DNA from: Clavibacter zhangzhiyongii | GTDB taxonomy: Bacteria > Actinomycetota > Actinomycetes > Actinomycetales > Microbacteriaceae | Assembly (NCBI RefSeq): GCF_014775655.1 | Contig: NZ_CP061274.1 | Coordinates: 806,001-870,000, forward strand | Direction of reading: 5' to 3' | Length of the DNA: 64,000 bases | Part shown: positions 1 through 8,876 of the stretch, one piece after another | Position numbering within the stretch: the first letter of the stretch is position 1 | How the letters are laid out: each line of letters begins with the position of its first letter | Notes under the pieces: model-generated | Told to the model about the DNA's origin: nothing | The model's database searches: none | What the model saw: the letters and a program-made list of their open reading frames with translations, nothing else | Made by a program: the position numbers and the translations under genes

Positions 1-29
1 GGCCTGAGCCCGGATCCGGGCGGGTCGGG

Positions 30-794
30 TCAGGACCGCGCGTCCAGCAGCTGCTGCATGTAGAGGATCTCCTTGTCCTGCACCATGACCATGCCGGTGG
101 CGAGGTCGGCGACGAGGGGGTTCCGCGACCGGTCGAGGAGGGCCTGCGCCATCTCCACGCCGCCGCGGTGGTGGGCGATCATGAGCGTGAGGTACTTCCG
201 CTCCGCCTCGACGCCCGTCAGGCCCTGCAGCTCGTCGAGGTCGGCCTGCGACGCGAGGCCCGGCATGGTGGCGCCGGGCGTCATGTCCATGGCCGAGTGG
301 TCGGCCTCGCCGTCGAGCGTCGGCAGCGTCATCCACGTCATGCGCGGCTGCGACGGCGCCTGGTCGAGGCCCCACGAGGTGAGGAAGGCGTACATCTGCC
401 CGGCCTGCTGGGCCTGCGCCTGCGCGATGTCCTGCGCGATGAGCTTGACCTCGGGGTCGTCCGTGCGGTCGATGATCATGAGCGACATCTGCACGGCCTG
501 CTCGTGGTGCACCTGCATGTCGCGGGAGAACCCCGCCTCGGCGCTGTTCGTGCTCGGGGTGAGCGCCGACACGGGCGCCGTGACGCGACCCACGAGGAGC
601 CCGGCGACCACGAGCGCGACCGCGACGATGCCGGCGGCGAGGCCGATGCGGATCCGGCGGCCGCGGGCGCGCGACTCCTCGCCGTGCGCGACGAGGCCCT
701 GGAGCTCCTCCTCGCGGATGTCGTCGTCCGGGACGTGGTCGACGACCACGTCGCCGTCCGGCCGGTCGACGGCGTCGGACCCGCGGTCGGCCAC
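30..794 (-). CDS. DUF305 family membrane-anchored protein
   Basis: A 254-residue protein with an acidic cytoplasmic N-terminus, one membrane helix near residues 50-70 and an extracytoplasmic DUF305 domain. The two family signatures are visible: SRDMQVHHEQAVQMS near residue 90 and YLTLMIAHHRGGVEMAQ near residue 195. DUF305 proteins have a ferritin-like four-helix fold, and their paired histidines suggest metal binding; the exact role is not established. The GTG start was chosen because it sits 2 nt after the stop of the DUF3105 gene, which implies translational coupling. The open frame continues far upstream but only as a shadow of that gene. Confidence 0.85.
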   Translation of the reverse strand: MADRGSDAVDRPDGDVVVDHVPDDDIREEELQGLVAHGEESRARGRRIRIGLAAGIVAVALVVAGLLVGRVTAPVSALTPSTNSAEAGFSRDMQVHHEQAVQMSLMIIDRTDDPEVKLIAQDIAQAQAQQAGQMYAFLTSWGLDQAPSQPRMTWMTLPTLDGEADHSAMDMTPGATMPGLASQADLDELQGLTGVEAERKYLTLMIAHHRGGVEMAQALLDRSRNPLVADLATGMVMVQDKEILYMQQLLDARS

Positions 795-796
795 GA

Positions 797-1540
797 TCAG
801 CTGACCCGGCCCTCGCCCTCGAGGGCGCCGGTGCACGCGGCACCGGCCTCGGGGGCGTTCGGGCTCTTCCAGTACTTGGCCATGAAGTCCTTGATGCGCT
901 GGTCGTCGACCGAGTCGACCTTGACCTGCGCGCCCCACGCCGACAGCGCGATGGGGGTGTCGAGGCCCTCGTACGGCGACATGGTGACGTAGCCGCCGAA
1001 CGACTCCGCGTACTTCTGGAGGTCCGACAGGTCGTCGCCCGTGACCTTCGCGGCGTCGTAGGTGATCCACACGGCGCCGTGCTCGAGGTCGTGCACCGCG
1101 TTCTCGTTCGGCTGCGGCTGGTCGTAGACGCCGCAGTTCAGCCACATGGCGTTGTGCTCGCCGCCGGCCGGCGGGCTCATGCCGTCGTACTTCGCGGCGT
1201 AGTCGACGGTGCCCTGCACGTGCGTGCTGGGGAGCGAGTCCCACGTCTGCAGGCCCTGGATGGAGATGTCGTCCGGGTCCTGCTTCGGCGTGCCGCTCGA
1301 GACGACGACGCCGATGACGATCGCCACCACGGCGACGGCCGCCACGGATCCCGTGATGATGCCGATGAGCCGGTTGCGGCGCGCGCGGTCCTGCTGCTTC
1401 TTGAGGGCCGCCACCTTCTCGGCGCGGCGGGCCTCGCGCTGCTGCTTGACCGTGAGGTCCTTCTGGGCCTGCTTGGCGGTCGGCGGGACGGGCCGTCCGC
1501 TCGTGTCGCCGGAGGGCGTGGTGTCGTCGCGTCGCGCCAC
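797..1540 (-). CDS. DUF3105 family membrane protein
   Basis: A 247-residue protein: a charged, lysine/arginine-rich N-terminus of about 65 residues, a single membrane helix (LIGIITGSVAAVAVVAIVIG) and an extracytoplasmic DUF3105 domain. The conserved HDLEHGAVWITY segment and the single Cys in MWLNCGVYDQP are visible. The GTG at 1540 was chosen because AGAAGGA lies just upstream; the open frame runs further to 1708 without a better site. DUF3105 next to DUF305 is a recurring actinobacterial pairing, and both predicted domains are histidine-rich and exported. Copper or other metal handling is a guess from that, not shown. Confidence 0.85.
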   Translation of the reverse strand: MARRDDTTPSGDTSGRPVPPTAKQAQKDLTVKQQREARRAEKVAALKKQQDRARRNRLIGIITGSVAAVAVVAIVIGVVVSSGTPKQDPDDISIQGLQTWDSLPSTHVQGTVDYAAKYDGMSPPAGGEHNAMWLNCGVYDQPQPNENAVHDLEHGAVWITYDAAKVTGDDLSDLQKYAESFGGYVTMSPYEGLDTPIALSAWGAQVKVDSVDDQRIKDFMAKYWKSPNAPEAGAACTGALEGEGRVS

Positions 1541-1650
1541 GGAGGGTCCTTCTCTGCTGGGGGAATGTGCGCCCAGGGTACCGGCTCGGGCTGGGCGGAC
1601 CCTGCTCGGGTGCCGCCCGGACGCCCCGTAACACGGCGCGGGGGCGCGCC

Positions 1651-1656
1651 TAGACT
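1651..1656 (+). promoter_or_regulatory. -10 box TAGACT upstream of the cystathionine beta-synthase gene
   Basis: TAGACT matches the actinobacterial TANNNT -10 consensus and sits about 55 nt before the GTG start, giving a short leader. No convincing -35 is visible. Confidence 0.45.
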
Positions 1657-1710
1657 GGATGAGCGGGGCCCGCCGGACCGCACACCTCATACCCGGGAGC
1701 ACCACCACAC

Positions 1711-3075
1711 GTGAAGTACGCCGACACGATCCTCGACCTCATCGGGAACACCCCGCTCGTGAAGCTCAACAAGGTGGTCGAGGGCATCTCGGCGACCGTC
1801 CTGGTGAAGGTCGAGTACCTCAACCCGGGCGGCAGCGCCAAGGACCGCATCGCCACGCGCATCATCGACGCGGCCGAGCGCGACGGGAAGCTCCAGCCCG
1901 GCGGCACGATCGTCGAGCCGACCTCGGGCAACACGGGCGTCGGCCTCGCGCTCGTCGCGCAGCAGCGCGGCTACCGCTGCGTGTTCGTGCTGCCCGACAA
2001 GGTCGGCGAGGACAAGCGCAACGTGCTCACGGCGTACGGCGCCGAGATCGTCGTCACGCCCACCTCGGTCGCGCCCGACCACCCCGACTCCTACTACTCG
2101 GTGAGCGACCGGCTCGCGCGCGAGATCCCCGGGGCCTTCAAGCCCGACCAGTACTCCAACCCCAACGGGCCGCTCAGCCACTACGAGACCACGGGTCCCG
2201 AGATCTGGCGCGACACCGAGGGCGAGATCACGCACTTCGTCGCGGGCGTCGGCACGGGCGGCACCATCAGCGGCGTCGGCCGGTACCTCAAGGAGGTGTC
2301 GGAGGGGCGCGTGCGCATCGTCGGCGCCGACCCCGAGGGCTCGGTCTACTCCGGCGGCACCGGCCGCCCGTACCTCGTCGAGGGCGTGGGCGAGGACTTC
2401 TGGCCGGCCGCGTACGACCCCGACGTCGTCGACGAGGTCATCGCGTCGAGCGACCAGGAGTCGTTCGACATGACCCTGCGGCTCGCCCGCGAGGAGGGCC
2501 TGCTCGTCGGCGGATCCAGCGGCATGGCCGTGGTCGCCGGGCTCAAGGCCGCGAAGCACCTCGGCCCCGACGACGTGATGGTGATCCTCCTGCCCGACGG
2601 CGGCCGCGGCTACCTCGGCAAGATCTTCAACGAGAGGTGGATGCAGTCGTACGGCTTCGCCCGCGTCAACGGCCAGCGCACGGTCGCCGACGTCATGAGC
2701 GCCAAGACCGGCAGCCTCCCCGACCTCGTGCACGCGCACCCGAGCGACACCATCCGCGACGCGATCCGCATCATGACCGAGTACGACGTCTCGCAGCTCC
2801 CCGTCCTCTCGGCCGAGCCGCCCGTCGTGATGGGCGAGGTCGCCGGCGCGGTCGACGAGCGCAGCCTCCTGGAGCTCGTCTTCAGCGGCCGCGCCCAGCT
2901 CACCGACCGGGTCGGCGCGTTCACGGGCGAGCCGTTCGGGCTCATCGGCGTGAACGAGACGGTCCCCGACGCGTGGAGCGCGCTCGGGACCGCCGACGCC
3001 CTCATGGTGAGCGACGGCGGCAAGCCCGTGGGCGTCCTCACGCGGCACGACCTCCTCACCTACCTCACCGACTGA
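1711..3075 (+). CDS. cbs: cystathionine beta-synthase
   Basis: A PLP enzyme of 454 residues that condenses homocysteine with serine to cystathionine, the first step of reverse transsulfuration. The catalytic fold-type II domain covers about residues 1-320: NPGGSAKDR with the PLP lysine at K44, the phosphate-binding PTSGNTGVGLA loop, and GVGTGGTISGVG. Two C-terminal CBS (Bateman) motifs occupy about 330-454, as in full-length regulatory forms, whereas plain cysteine synthases stop at about 310 residues. GTG start with GGGAG 12 nt upstream. A cystathionine gamma-synthase/lyase gene follows after 43 nt, so the two probably form one operon covering both steps. Confidence 0.93.
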   Translation: MKYADTILDLIGNTPLVKLNKVVEGISATVLVKVEYLNPGGSAKDRIATRIIDAAERDGKLQPGGTIVEPTSGNTGVGLALVAQQRGYRCVFVLPDKVGEDKRNVLTAYGAEIVVTPTSVAPDHPDSYYSVSDRLAREIPGAFKPDQYSNPNGPLSHYETTGPEIWRDTEGEITHFVAGVGTGGTISGVGRYLKEVSEGRVRIVGADPEGSVYSGGTGRPYLVEGVGEDFWPAAYDPDVVDEVIASSDQESFDMTLRLAREEGLLVGGSSGMAVVAGLKAAKHLGPDDVMVILLPDGGRGYLGKIFNERWMQSYGFARVNGQRTVADVMSAKTGSLPDLVHAHPSDTIRDAIRIMTEYDVSQLPVLSAEPPVVMGEVAGAVDERSLLELVFSGRAQLTDRVGAFTGEPFGLIGVNETVPDAWSALGTADALMVSDGGKPVGVLTRHDLLTYLTD

Positions 3076-3118
3076 TCCGCCGGCCCCGGCCCGCATCCCG
3101 ACCACAGAGACGAGCACC

Positions 3119-4291
3119 GTGAGCGACAAGCACGACTTCGACACCCGCGCGATCCACGCCGGCCAGGACCCGGATCCCACCACCGGGGCGGTCATCCCGC
3201 CGCTGTACCTCACGAGCACCTTCGTGCAGGACGGCATCGGCGGGCTCCGCGGCGGCTACGAGTACGCGCGGAGCGCCAACCCCACGCGCACGGGCCTGCA
3301 GGCGCTGCTCGCCTCGCTGGAGCAGGGGAAGCACGCGTTCTCGTTCGCGTCCGGCCTCGCCGCCGAGGACACGCTGCTGCGCGCCATCACCCGCCCGGGC
3401 GACCGCATCGTCCTGAGCGACGACGTGTACGGCGGCACCTACCGCCTGCTGACGCGCGTCCTCGGCGACTGGGGGATCGTCGTCGAGACGGTCGACATGA
3501 GCGACCTCGCCGCCGTCGAGCGCGTGCTCGGATCCGGACCCGCGAAGGTCCTCTGGGTCGAGACGCCGAGCAACCCGCTCATGAAGATCAGCGACATCCG
3601 CGCGCTCGCGGACCTCGGCCACGCCGCCGGAGCCACGGTCGTCGTCGACAACACCTTCGCCTCGCCGTACCTGCAGCAGCCGCTCACGCTCGGCGCCGAC
3701 GTGGTCGTGCACTCGACCACCAAGTACCTCGGCGGCCACTCCGACGTGCTCGGCGGAGCGGTGATCCTCGACGACGACGCCATGGCGGAGAAGGTCGGCT
3801 TCCTGCAGTTCGCGATCGGCGCGGTCTCGGGTCCCATGGACGCCTGGCTCACCACCCGCGGCATCAAGACGCTCGCCGTGCGCGTCGAGCGCCACTCCGC
3901 CAACGCGGAGGAGATCGCCTCGTTCCTGCAGCAGCACCCCGACGTCACGGCCGTGCACTACCCGGGCCTCCCGGAGCACCCGGGCCACGACATCGCCAAG
4001 TCGCAGATGTCCGGCTTCGGCGGCATGATCTCGTTCCAGGTGCGCGGGGGAGCGAAGGCCGCCCGCCGCGTGGTCGAGGGCACCCGGGTGTTCCAGCTCG
4101 CGGAGTCGCTGGGCGGCGTCGAGTCGCTCATCAGCTACCCGTCCGAGATGACGCACGCGTCCGTCAAGGGCACGCCGCTCGAGGTGCCGGACGACCTGGT
4201 GCGCCTGTCGGTCGGCATCGAGGCCGTCGAGGACCTCGTGGTCGATCTGGAGCGCGCGCTCGGCAAGGCGCTCAAGCAGGGCAAGCACTAG
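3119..4291 (+). CDS. metB: cystathionine gamma-synthase / gamma-lyase
   Basis: A 390-residue Cys/Met-metabolism PLP enzyme. The PLP lysine is K202 in HSTTKYLGGHSDV, and the family landmarks YEYARSANPTR and VETPSNPLMKI are present. Family members make cystathionine from O-acyl-homoserine plus cysteine, or split cystathionine to cysteine; sequence alone does not separate the two. Pairing with a cystathionine beta-synthase makes the lyase direction (reverse transsulfuration) plausible here. GTG start; length is normal for the family. Confidence 0.9.
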   Translation: MSDKHDFDTRAIHAGQDPDPTTGAVIPPLYLTSTFVQDGIGGLRGGYEYARSANPTRTGLQALLASLEQGKHAFSFASGLAAEDTLLRAITRPGDRIVLSDDVYGGTYRLLTRVLGDWGIVVETVDMSDLAAVERVLGSGPAKVLWVETPSNPLMKISDIRALADLGHAAGATVVVDNTFASPYLQQPLTLGADVVVHSTTKYLGGHSDVLGGAVILDDDAMAEKVGFLQFAIGAVSGPMDAWLTTRGIKTLAVRVERHSANAEEIASFLQQHPDVTAVHYPGLPEHPGHDIAKSQMSGFGGMISFQVRGGAKAARRVVEGTRVFQLAESLGGVESLISYPSEMTHASVKGTPLEVPDDLVRLSVGIEAVEDLVVDLERALGKALKQGKH

Positions 4292-4337
4292 CGGCGGACC
4301 GGTGCGGCGCGCCTCCGCGCCGCACCGTCCCGCGGGA

Positions 4338-5090
4338 TCAGGGCAGCAGCAGCCGCACGGCCTCGTCGACGCTGACCCCGCGGTCGCGCGCGAGGGCGCT
4401 GAGGCGCGCCATGGCGTCGCGGTCGAGCGCGATGGTCAGGGTGGTGTCGCCGGGCTCCGGCGCGACCTCCTCGTCGAACGCGTCGAAGTCGAACAGGCCC
4501 GGCTGCGCGGGCGCGTCGGCCTCGAGGGCCTCCGCCTCGGCCACCACGGGATCCGCGGCGGCGTCGGCCTCGGCCTCGACGGCCGCCGTGCCCTCGGTCT
4601 CCCGGGCGGCGGATCCGCCCGCCTCGTGCCCCGCCCAGCCCGGCCCCTCGGGGATCGGGCGTCGCCCCTGGAACGCGGTCGCGACGGCGCGGGCCCGGTC
4701 GTCGGCGGCCTCGTTGAGCGGGTGGGCCGCATGTCCCTTGACCCACTCGAAGCGGTAGCGGCGGCCCTGGATCTCGGCGTCGATCTCCTTCAGCAGCTCC
4801 ACGTTGAGCACCGGCTTGCCGTCGCCCTTGCGCCAGCCCTTGCGCTTCCAGCCGGGCATCCACTTCGTGACCGAGTTGATGACGTACTGGCTGTCGCAGA
4901 GCACGAGCAGGTCGTCGTCGAGGTGCGCGGTCGCGCGGAACAGCTCGAGCACCGCCTTCAGCTCGCCCTGGTTGTTCGTCGCGTGCGCCCATCCGCCCGC
5001 GCCCCAGTGCTCGTCGTCGACGTACCAGGCCCAGCCGGCGGGTCCGGGGTTGCCGAGCGCGGATCCGTCTGCCGCGGCGGTGATCGTCAC
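4338..5090 (-). CDS. rnhA: ribonuclease HI with C-terminal ribbon-helix-helix-like extension
   Basis: RNase HI cuts RNA in RNA:DNA hybrids. The catalytic domain (residues 1-140) shows the acidic set D8 (TAAADGS), E43 (NNQGELKAV), D66 (LCDSQYV) and D130/131 (NEAADDRA), plus H120 in the flexible loop WVKGHAAHP. At 250 residues it is about 100 longer than bacterial RNase HI. An Ala/Glu-rich linker is followed by about 35 terminal residues with a beta-helix-helix pattern (TLTIALD, AMARLSALARDRG, SVDEAVRLLL) like a CopG/ParD ribbon-helix-helix. The GTG start has AGAGG upstream. It is divergent from the LacI-family gene. Confidence 0.9.
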   Translation of the reverse strand: MTITAAADGSALGNPGPAGWAWYVDDEHWGAGGWAHATNNQGELKAVLELFRATAHLDDDLLVLCDSQYVINSVTKWMPGWKRKGWRKGDGKPVLNVELLKEIDAEIQGRRYRFEWVKGHAAHPLNEAADDRARAVATAFQGRRPIPEGPGWAGHEAGGSAARETEGTAAVEAEADAAADPVVAEAEALEADAPAQPGLFDFDAFDEEVAPEPGDTTLTIALDRDAMARLSALARDRGVSVDEAVRLLLP

Positions 5091-5187
5091 AGGTGGTGCC
5101 TCTCGTCGGGTGGACGACCAGTCTGCCGCAGCCGCACGACCTCCCGTGCCCCCGCTCCCGGCCCCGCGGGCGGCCGCCCCTGGTCCC

Positions 5188-5217
5188 GTGTGACAGTCAC
5201 ATGTGACAATGTGACAC
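5188..5217. promoter_or_regulatory. clustered TGTGAC operator half-sites upstream of the LacI-family gene
   Basis: Four TGTGAC/GTCACA half-sites are packed in 30 bp: TGTGACAGTCACA is a 13-nt inverted repeat (5189-5201), and two more direct ATGTGAC copies follow at 5201 and 5209. The same half-site builds the palindrome in front of araB, so this is a likely autoregulatory site of the LacI-type regulator, 52 nt upstream of its start. It lies between divergent genes and could also touch the RNase HI promoter. Confidence 0.6.
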
Positions 5218-5268
5218 CTGCGCCGCACGGCGCGGACGGGGCCGGGCCCCGCAGGGACGGGGTCGAGG

Positions 5269-6288
5269 ATGACGACGGAGACGCCGCGCGGCAGGGCGCC
5301 GAGCATCCGCGACGTCGCGCGCCTGGCGGGCGTCTCGCACCAGACGGTGTCCCGCGTGCTCAACGACTCGCCCTCGCTCCGCGCCGAGACCCGCCAGCGC
5401 GTGCTCGACGTGATGGAGCAGGTGCAGTACCGGCCGAACCGCGCCGCCCGGGCGCTCGTGACGAGCCGCTCGCGCACCATCGGCGTCCTCACGTCGCAGA
5501 GCTCCCAGTACGGGCCCGCCTCCTCCATCGCGGCCATCGAGTCGGCCGCGCGCGAGGCCGGCTACCTCGTCACGACCACCAACCTCGCGTCCTCCGACGA
5601 GGCGGCGATCCAGGTCGCCCTCGGCCACCTCGTGGACCAGGCGGTGGAGGGCCTCGTGGTCGTGGCGCCGCAGGTGCGCGTGCGGGAGGTCATCGCGAGC
5701 ATGTCGCTCGACGTCCCGTACGTCACGATGCAGAGCGACGGCCGGGAGGACGCGCACGACCTCTCGGTCGACCAGATCGCGGGCGCGCGCCTGGCCACCC
5801 GGCATCTGCTCGACCTCGGCCACCGGGACATCTACCACCTCGCCGGCCCCCAGGACTGGATCGAGGCGGAGGCGCGGATGCGCGGCTTCCTCGACGCGAT
5901 GTCGGCCGCCGACGTCCCCACGACCGCGCCCATCCTCGGCGACTGGACCGCGGAGTTCGGCTTCTACGCGGGCCGCGAGATGCTGCGGCTCCGCGACTTC
6001 ACGGCGATCTTCTCCAGCAACGACCAGATGGCACTCGGCCTCATCCACGCCGTCCGCGACGCCGGGCTCGACGTGCCGCGCGACGTGAGCATCGTCGGCT
6101 TCGACGACATCCCGGAGGCCGCGCACTTCTGGCCGCCGCTCACGACCGTGCGCCAGGACTTCGCCGAGGTCGGCCGCCGCTGCGTCGCGCTCCTGCTCGA
6201 CGGGATGGGCGGCACGGGCGACAGGTACCGCGGCACCATCACGCCCGAGCTCGTCGTCCGCGCCTCCACGGGCGCGCCCTCGTACTGA
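5269..6288 (+). CDS. LacI-family transcriptional regulator, probably of arabinose use
   Basis: A 339-residue regulator with an N-terminal LacI helix-turn-helix and hinge (SIRDVARLAGVSHQTVSRVLN, starting near residue 11) and a periplasmic-binding-protein-like sensor domain ending in the usual TPELVVRAS. Family members repress sugar operons and leave the operator when a sugar ligand binds. It lies directly upstream of araBDA in the same orientation, and the same TGTGA half-site occurs upstream of both. I infer it is the arabinose regulator (AraR-like function from a LacI fold). ATG start; length is typical. Confidence 0.88.
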   Translation: MTTETPRGRAPSIRDVARLAGVSHQTVSRVLNDSPSLRAETRQRVLDVMEQVQYRPNRAARALVTSRSRTIGVLTSQSSQYGPASSIAAIESAAREAGYLVTTTNLASSDEAAIQVALGHLVDQAVEGLVVVAPQVRVREVIASMSLDVPYVTMQSDGREDAHDLSVDQIAGARLATRHLLDLGHRDIYHLAGPQDWIEAEARMRGFLDAMSAADVPTTAPILGDWTAEFGFYAGREMLRLRDFTAIFSSNDQMALGLIHAVRDAGLDVPRDVSIVGFDDIPEAAHFWPPLTTVRQDFAEVGRRCVALLLDGMGGTGDRYRGTITPELVVRASTGAPSY

Positions 6289-6355
6289 TCCGGCGGTGCG
6301 GCGGGTCCCTCCCCAGCCCGTTCGGCCCCACTTCGAGGGGAGGGGCCCTCTCGGG

Positions 6356-6386
6356 TTGACAGGTCGATCCCGCGCGTGTGTAGAGT
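6356..6386 (+). promoter_or_regulatory. araB promoter
   Basis: TTGACA (6356-6361) and TAGAGT (6381-6386, preceded by TGTG as an extended -10) form a good -35/-10 pair with a 19-nt spacer. Transcription would start near 6393, immediately before the palindromic operator. Confidence 0.6.
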
Positions 6387-6397
6387 GACATCCGCCG

Positions 6398-6413
6398 ATG
6401 TGACCGTTCACAT
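6398..6413. promoter_or_regulatory. palindromic LacI-type operator before araB
   Basis: ATGTGACCGTTCACAT is an inverted repeat with 6-bp perfect arms and a central CG, the classic layout for LacI-family operators. It overlaps the predicted transcription start, a position that blocks initiation. Half-sites match those at 5188-5217. Confidence 0.7.
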
Positions 6414-6462
6414 CCCACGCGGTCTTCCCGGACCGCGGTGCATCAGACGAAGGAGTCGATCC

Positions 6463-8169
6463 GTGCCCAGCGCCCCCGCGAGCAGCGAAGCCCCCGCCGA
6501 GAAGGCCGGGTCGCCGGCAGAGCAGTACGTCATCGGCGTCGACTACGGCACCCTCTCCGGCCGCGCCGTCGTCGTGCGCGTCTCGGATGGCGTCGAGCTC
6601 GGCTCCGGCGTCCTCGACTACCCGCACGCGGTGATGGACGACACGCTCGCCGCCACCGGTGCGCAGCTCCCGCCCGAGTGGGCCCTCCAGGTCCCGAGCG
6701 ACTACGTGGACGTGCTCAAGCAGGCCGTGCCCGCCGCCATCCGCGAGGCCGGCATCGACCCCGCGCAGGTCATCGGCATCGGCACCGACTTCACCGCGTG
6801 CACGATGGTCCCCACGCTCGCCGACGGCACCCCGCTCAACGAGGTCGAGGGGTACGCCGACCGCCCGCACGCGTACGTCAAGCTCTGGAAGCACCACGCC
6901 GCGCAGTCGCACGCCGACCGCATCAACGCGCTGGCCGAGGAGCGCGGCGAGGAGTGGCTGGCCCGCTACGGCGGCCTCATCTCCAGCGAGTGGGAGTTCG
7001 CCAAGGGCCTCCAGCTCCTCGAGGAGGACCCCGAGCTCTACGGCCTCATGGACCACTGGGTCGAGGCGGCCGACTGGATCGTCTGGCAGCTCACCGGCAG
7101 CTACGTCCGCAACGCCTGCACGGCCGGCTACAAGGGCATCCTCCAGGACGGCGAGTACCCGACGGCCGAGTTCCTCGGCGCCCTGAACCCCGACTTCGCC
7201 TCCTTCGCCGAGGACAAGGTCGCGCACGAGATCGGCCAGCTCGGATCCGCCGCCGGCACGCTCTCCGCCGAGGCCGCCGCCTGGACGGGCCTGCCCGAGG
7301 GCATCGCCGTGGCGGTCGGCAACGTCGACGCGCACGTCACCGCCCCCGTCGCCCGCGCCGTCGAGCCCGGCCAGATGGTCGCGATCATGGGCACGAGCAC
7401 CTGCCACGTCATGAACAGCGACGTGCTCACCGAGGTCCCCGGCATGTGCGGCGTCGTCGACGGCGGCATCGTCTCCGGCCTCTACGGCTACGAGGCCGGC
7501 CAGTCCGGCGTCGGCGACATCTTCGCCTGGTACGTCAAGAACCAGGTGCCCGCGCGCTACGCCGAGGAGGCGGCGGCCGCCGGCAAGAGCGTCCACCAGC
7601 ACCTCACCGACCTCGCGGCCGACCAGCCCGTCGGCGGACACGGCCTGGTCGCGCTCGACTGGCACTCGGGCAACCGCTCGGTGCTCGTCGACCACGAGCT
7701 CTCCGGCCTCGTCATCGGCACCACGCTCACCACGCGCACCGAGGAGGTCTACCGGGCGCTGCTCGAGGCCACCGCGTTCGGCACGCGCAAGATCGTCGAG
7801 ACGTTCAACGCGTCGGGTGTGCCCGTCACCGAGTTCATCGTCGCGGGCGGCCTGCTGAAGAACGCGTTCCTCATGCAGGCGTACAGCGACATCCTGCGCC
7901 TCCCCATCTCGGTCATCACGAGCGAGCAGGGCCCGGCCCTCGGCTCCGCCATCCACGCGGCCGTCGCCGCCGGCGCCTACCCCGACGTGCGCGTCGCGGG
8001 CGACGCGATGGGCAAGGTCGAGCGCGGCCGCTACCAGCCGGACGAGACCCGCGCCCTCGCCTACGACCGCCTCTACGAGGAGTACTCGACGCTGCACGAC
8101 CACTTCGGTCGCGGCGCCAACGACGTCATGAAGCGGCTCAAGTCGCTGAAGAGGGAGGCACGCGCGTGA
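6463..8169 (+). CDS. araB: ribulokinase
   Basis: A FGGY-family sugar kinase of 568 residues that phosphorylates L-ribulose to L-ribulose 5-phosphate. The N-terminal [17 protein letters not shown] is the ATPase phosphate-1 motif, [11 protein letters not shown] is typical of ribulokinase, and the C-terminal FGGY region contains [17 protein letters not shown]. The GTG at 6463 was chosen because AAGGAG lies 8 nt upstream; the frame stays open upstream into the operator, which cannot be coding. The stop overlaps the araD start by 4 nt (GTGA). Confidence 0.95.
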   Translation: MPSAPASSEAPAEKAGSPAEQYVIGVDYGTLSGRAVVVRVSDGVELGSGVLDYPHAVMDDTLAATGAQLPPEWALQVPSDYVDVLKQAVPAAIREAGIDPAQVIGIGTDFTACTMVPTLADGTPLNEVEGYADRPHAYVKLWKHHAAQSHADRINALAEERGEEWLARYGGLISSEWEFAKGLQLLEEDPELYGLMDHWVEAADWIVWQLTGSYVRNACTAGYKGILQDGEYPTAEFLGALNPDFASFAEDKVAHEIGQLGSAAGTLSAEAAAWTGLPEGIAVAVGNVDAHVTAPVARAVEPGQMVAIMGTSTCHVMNSDVLTEVPGMCGVVDGGIVSGLYGYEAGQSGVGDIFAWYVKNQVPARYAEEAAAAGKSVHQHLTDLAADQPVGGHGLVALDWHSGNRSVLVDHELSGLVIGTTLTTRTEEVYRALLEATAFGTRKIVETFNASGVPVTEFIVAGGLLKNAFLMQAYSDILRLPISVITSEQGPALGSAIHAAVAAGAYPDVRVAGDAMGKVERGRYQPDETRALAYDRLYEEYSTLHDHFGRGANDVMKRLKSLKREARA

Positions 8170-8876
8170 GCACCTACGCACCCGAGATCGAGGTCGCGGT
8201 CGCCCGCGTCCGCTCCGAGGTCTCCCGCCTGCACGGCGAGCTCGTGCGCTACGGCCTCGTGGTCTGGACCGGCGGCAACGTCTCCGGCCGCGTCCCCGGC
8301 GCCGACCTCTTCGTCATCAAGCCGTCCGGCGTGAGCTACGACGACCTGAGCCCCGAGAACATGATCCTCTGCGACCTCGACGGCAACGTGATCCCGGACA
8401 CCCCCGGCTCGCGCAACGCCCCCTCGAGCGACACGGCGGCGCACGCCTACGTGTACCGCAACATGCCCGAGGTGGGCGGCGTGGTCCACACGCACTCCAC
8501 CTACGCGGTCGCCTGGGCGGCCCGACGCGAGCCCATCCCGTGCGTCATCACCGCGATGGCCGACGAGTTCGGCGGCGAGATCCCCGTCGGCCCGTTCGCC
8601 ATCATCGGCGACGACTCGATCGGCCGCGGCATCGTCGAGACCCTCACGGGGCACCGCTCGCGCGCCGTGCTCATGGCCGGCCACGGCCCCTTCACCATCG
8701 GCAAGGACGCGAAGGACGCCGTGAAGGCGGCCGTCATGGTCGAGGACGTGGCGCGCACCGTGCACATCTCCCGCCAGCTCGGCGAGCCCGCGCCCCTCCC
8801 CGTCGAGGCCGTCGACTCCCTGTTCGACCGCTACCAGAACGTCTACGGACAAGCACCCCAAGGAGCCCTGAAGTGA
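8166..8876 (+). CDS. araD: L-ribulose-5-phosphate 4-epimerase
   Basis: A class II aldolase/epimerase of 236 residues that converts L-ribulose 5-phosphate to D-xylulose 5-phosphate, feeding the pentose phosphate pathway. Key features are [11 protein letters not shown] and [10 protein letters not shown] for phosphate binding, [11 protein letters not shown] with two zinc-ligand histidines, and the later [10 protein letters not shown] histidine. It is translationally coupled on both sides: GTGA overlaps with araB and araA. Order araB-araD-araA is common in actinobacteria. Confidence 0.95.
   Translation: MSTYAPEIEVAVARVRSEVSRLHGELVRYGLVVWTGGNVSGRVPGADLFVIKPSGVSYDDLSPENMILCDLDGNVIPDTPGSRNAPSSDTAAHAYVYRNMPEVGGVVHTHSTYAVAWAARREPIPCVITAMADEFGGEIPVGPFAIIGDDSIGRGIVETLTGHRSRAVLMAGHGPFTIGKDAKDAVKAAVMVEDVARTVHISRQLGEPAPLPVEAVDSLFDRYQNVYGQAPQGALK

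Noticed and set aside
30-1634. One long 534-codon frame on the minus strand
   Set aside because: Only the last 254 codons look like a real protein (DUF305); the rest is a shadow of the DUF3105 gene with Arg/Pro-rich composition.
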